In this document: positions 62,264-64,000 of the stretch, piece by piece
Layout of the letters: each line of letters begins with the position of its first letter
How positions within the stretch are numbered: the first letter of the stretch is position 1
Source of the DNA: Ptychodera flava
Lineage: Eukaryota > Hemichordata > Enteropneusta > Ptychoderidae
DNA length: 64,000 bases
Assembly (NCBI RefSeq): GCF_041260155.1
Contig: NC_091946.1
Coordinates: forward strand, 22,701,141-22,765,140
Reading direction: 5' to 3'
The notes under the pieces: generated by a model
What the model saw: the letters and a program-made list of their open reading frames with translations, nothing else
Told to the model about the DNA's origin: nothing
Databases searched by the model: none
Position numbers and translations under genes: made by a program

Positions 62264-63000
62264 TACCTCCCATTTGCCATACATATATGGCAATTGGGAG
62301 GTTATATGGTTGAAAAAAGTCTGTATGTGAGATGTCTGTCTGTATGTATGTATGTATGTATGTTAGTATGTATGTATGTATGGATGTCTGTCCGTCCAAC
62401 GCAAAAACTCAAGAACCGCTGCACATATTAAGCTGATTTTTGGTGTAGTGATGCCATATATGGTGTAGATGTGCCGTTGTTAAAATGAACTTTTTAGTCT
62501 CATAGATATGCAAATGAGGTAGAAAAAACGGCGAAAATGGTCAAAAATCAATAACTCAGGAACTACTCATCTGATCATTGTCATATTTGGGTTTTAGGTA
62601 CCTTAGGCCCAACTCATTTAAACATATAGATTTGATATCAATATTTGATGCTTTCTATTTTTAATGAATTTTTTTCTTTCTTTTTTGCCATTTTAGTAAA
62701 AAATCTTTTTCTCTTAAACCAATGGTCAGATCGCTTTAAAATTTGGCGTGCAGGTGCCTTGTGATAACTCAAAATAGAATTCATCAAAATTATGGCAAAA
62801 TTTGCATATTTGTATTTTTGGGCAATTTTTGCCATTTTTGGTTAAAAAAATCTTCTTTGAAACTGTGTATGCCATTACTTTCTAATTGGGAGTGCAAGTT
62901 CCTAGGAGTGACCTGAAGATGACTCTGTGAACTCAAGCTGAAATTTGCAAATTTTGTGGTACTTTTTGCCATGCTTTCAAATTTGGTACATACATGTAGG
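62264..63000 (+). repeat. hairpin-headed repeat with (TGTA)n
   Basis: It opens with CCTCCCATTTGCCATA paired to TATGGCAATTGGGAGG (62266-62302), then (TGTA)n and CTGTCCGTCC, then CTCAAGAACCGCTG. The order hairpin, tetranucleotide, TCCGTCC, CTCAAGAAC is also found, inverted, at the right end of 54025-55546. Confidence 0.55.
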
Positions 63001-63130
63001 TGAAATGTAGTAGGTCATTCATTCTAAGTCAAGTACTGCCTGTGTGAATGAGCAGATTATAGGAATGATGCAATGTTGGACAGTAATTGATGTTTTAACT
63101 GAATTTGACTTACATTGTATGTAACTGTTA

Positions 63131-63910
63131 TACTGTATAAACCCTGTCAATTCACCCAGAAAAATAATTAATATGATTTTAAATAATTGAATTATTAGGA
63201 AATCAACAAAGCCAAAATAATTTTAGTGTAGAATTATTAGAAAGTTCAACTTTTTTGACAGTTCATAGTGAACTTCTTACCATCTTGGAGGATTAAAACA
63301 TGGAAAGGCAACTTTCCTTAATCCCAACTTTGACATTTTCTGAACCGTCATATATTGTGCTCTGTATGTTATCTAAAAGAAATTTCTCATAATAGTTTGT
63401 CATGATAGGTTGGTCAAATAAATAGAGATAGAGAAAGTTCCAATTTCCATTTATGTTAGGATAAAATAAAATTACTTTGTGAGGGAAAAAATAGAGTGGT
63501 CAATTAAAAGAGTGGTAAAGTGATAGGGTTTTTATGGTAAAGCTGGGCTGTAAGATTCCTCATGTGCTATTTATAGCAATTATGCAATCTGTGTAAACAG
63601 TGCAATGAAAGTGTTACATGATTCCTTATAATGCTTTTGATGACCTTGAACTTCTTAAGTTGCAAACATTTGTCTCTTCTGTGTGCTTTCTCTGAGTACC
63701 TACAGGCTCAACTTATTCAACAGAACTTACTTGCAATGTTAATTTGAAAGTTAAAATGTGCTTGGTAAATAGGATGAAAATGCTGATAAAGATATCTAGC
63801 TGAAGATTCTTTATAACCTGACAGATATGCTGTTTTTTATGACGTAGATCTTGATAAGCAAGTCTTGTTTACTTTAATTGGAATGTAATTAACTCTCGTT
63901 TATATTATTA
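63131..63910. repeat. MITE family B copy 3 plus flanking duplicated block
   Basis: 63131-63541 is a family B element (TACTGTATAAACCCTGTCAA ... GATAGGGTTTTTATGGTA). The following 370 bases are the reverse complement of the sequence left of copy 2 (for example GGCTGTAAGATTCCTCATGT against ACATGAGGAATCTTACAGCC), so a unit of about 800 bp occurs inverted at 54300-55111 and here. Confidence 0.75.
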
Positions 63911-64000
63911 TAAGCAGTAGTATCAAGTTGAACAAGCTGATATTGACAAGTTGGTCAGCTGTTGGAGGTTAAGAGCTGTAAAAATAAATGTATGCATGTA

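Noticed and set aside
1-64000. CRISPR arrays, rRNA genes, retroviral or other virus-like elements
   Set aside because: No regular spacer arrays, rRNA blocks, or capsid, polymerase or envelope-like frames were seen on either strand.

Overview
This is animal nuclear DNA. Genes have several exons joined by GT-AG introns, five gene models can be read end to end or nearly so, and much of the rest is small inverted-repeat transposons, satellite-like arrays and microsatellites. No prokaryotic, organellar or viral block was seen. The gene set (a tandem pair of cGAS-like Mab-21 enzymes, an ErbB-domain secreted protein, PPM1L, a CXorf58-type gene and IFT80) and the intron sizes suggest a marine invertebrate. 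A deuterostome such as a hemichordate, echinoderm or lancelet is the best guess; the species cannot be read from the sequence.

Layout. 1-9 kb: two head-to-tail minus-strand genes for cGAS-like nucleotidyltransferases (exons within 1184-4134 and 6391-8916). Each has four exons with identical intron phases, a complete catalytic acid triad, and an upstream TATA box. 9-14.7 kb: intergenic, with a ~400-bp foldback element and an ~820-bp TIR element. 14.7-23.1 kb: a plus-strand, eight-exon gene for a secreted protein made of a signal peptide, an ErbB/EGFR-type ligand-binding L domain (domain III), the first cysteine module of domain IV, an acidic linker and a C-terminal coiled coil. It has no membrane segment and no kinase. 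23.1-27.8 kb: repeats, a long hairpin and a tRNA-like SINE head. 27.8-44.4 kb: minus-strand PPM1L, with a 14.8-kb first intron full of nested TTAA-type elements. 45.3-47.6 kb: a TIR element with a 182-bp satellite inside. 50.2-56.6 kb: minus-strand CXorf58-like gene in nine exons, one of which carries an apparent single-base frameshift. 57.5 kb to the end: the 5' half of plus-strand IFT80, whose first intron has the full signature of a U12-type AT-AC intron.

How the genes relate. The two cGAS-like genes are recent paralogues that probably belong to a larger innate-sensing family. The ErbB-domain protein looks like a soluble, coiled-coil-dimerised growth-factor trap. The CXorf58-like gene and IFT80 are head to head across about 850 bp holding a near-consensus RFX X-box and a perfect TCTCGCGAGA element, which suggests shared cilium-linked transcription. 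PPM1L and IFT80 are also close neighbours in human 3q25-q26, so this right-hand block looks like old conserved microsynteny. All similarity calls are by eye against remembered family sequences; no search was run.
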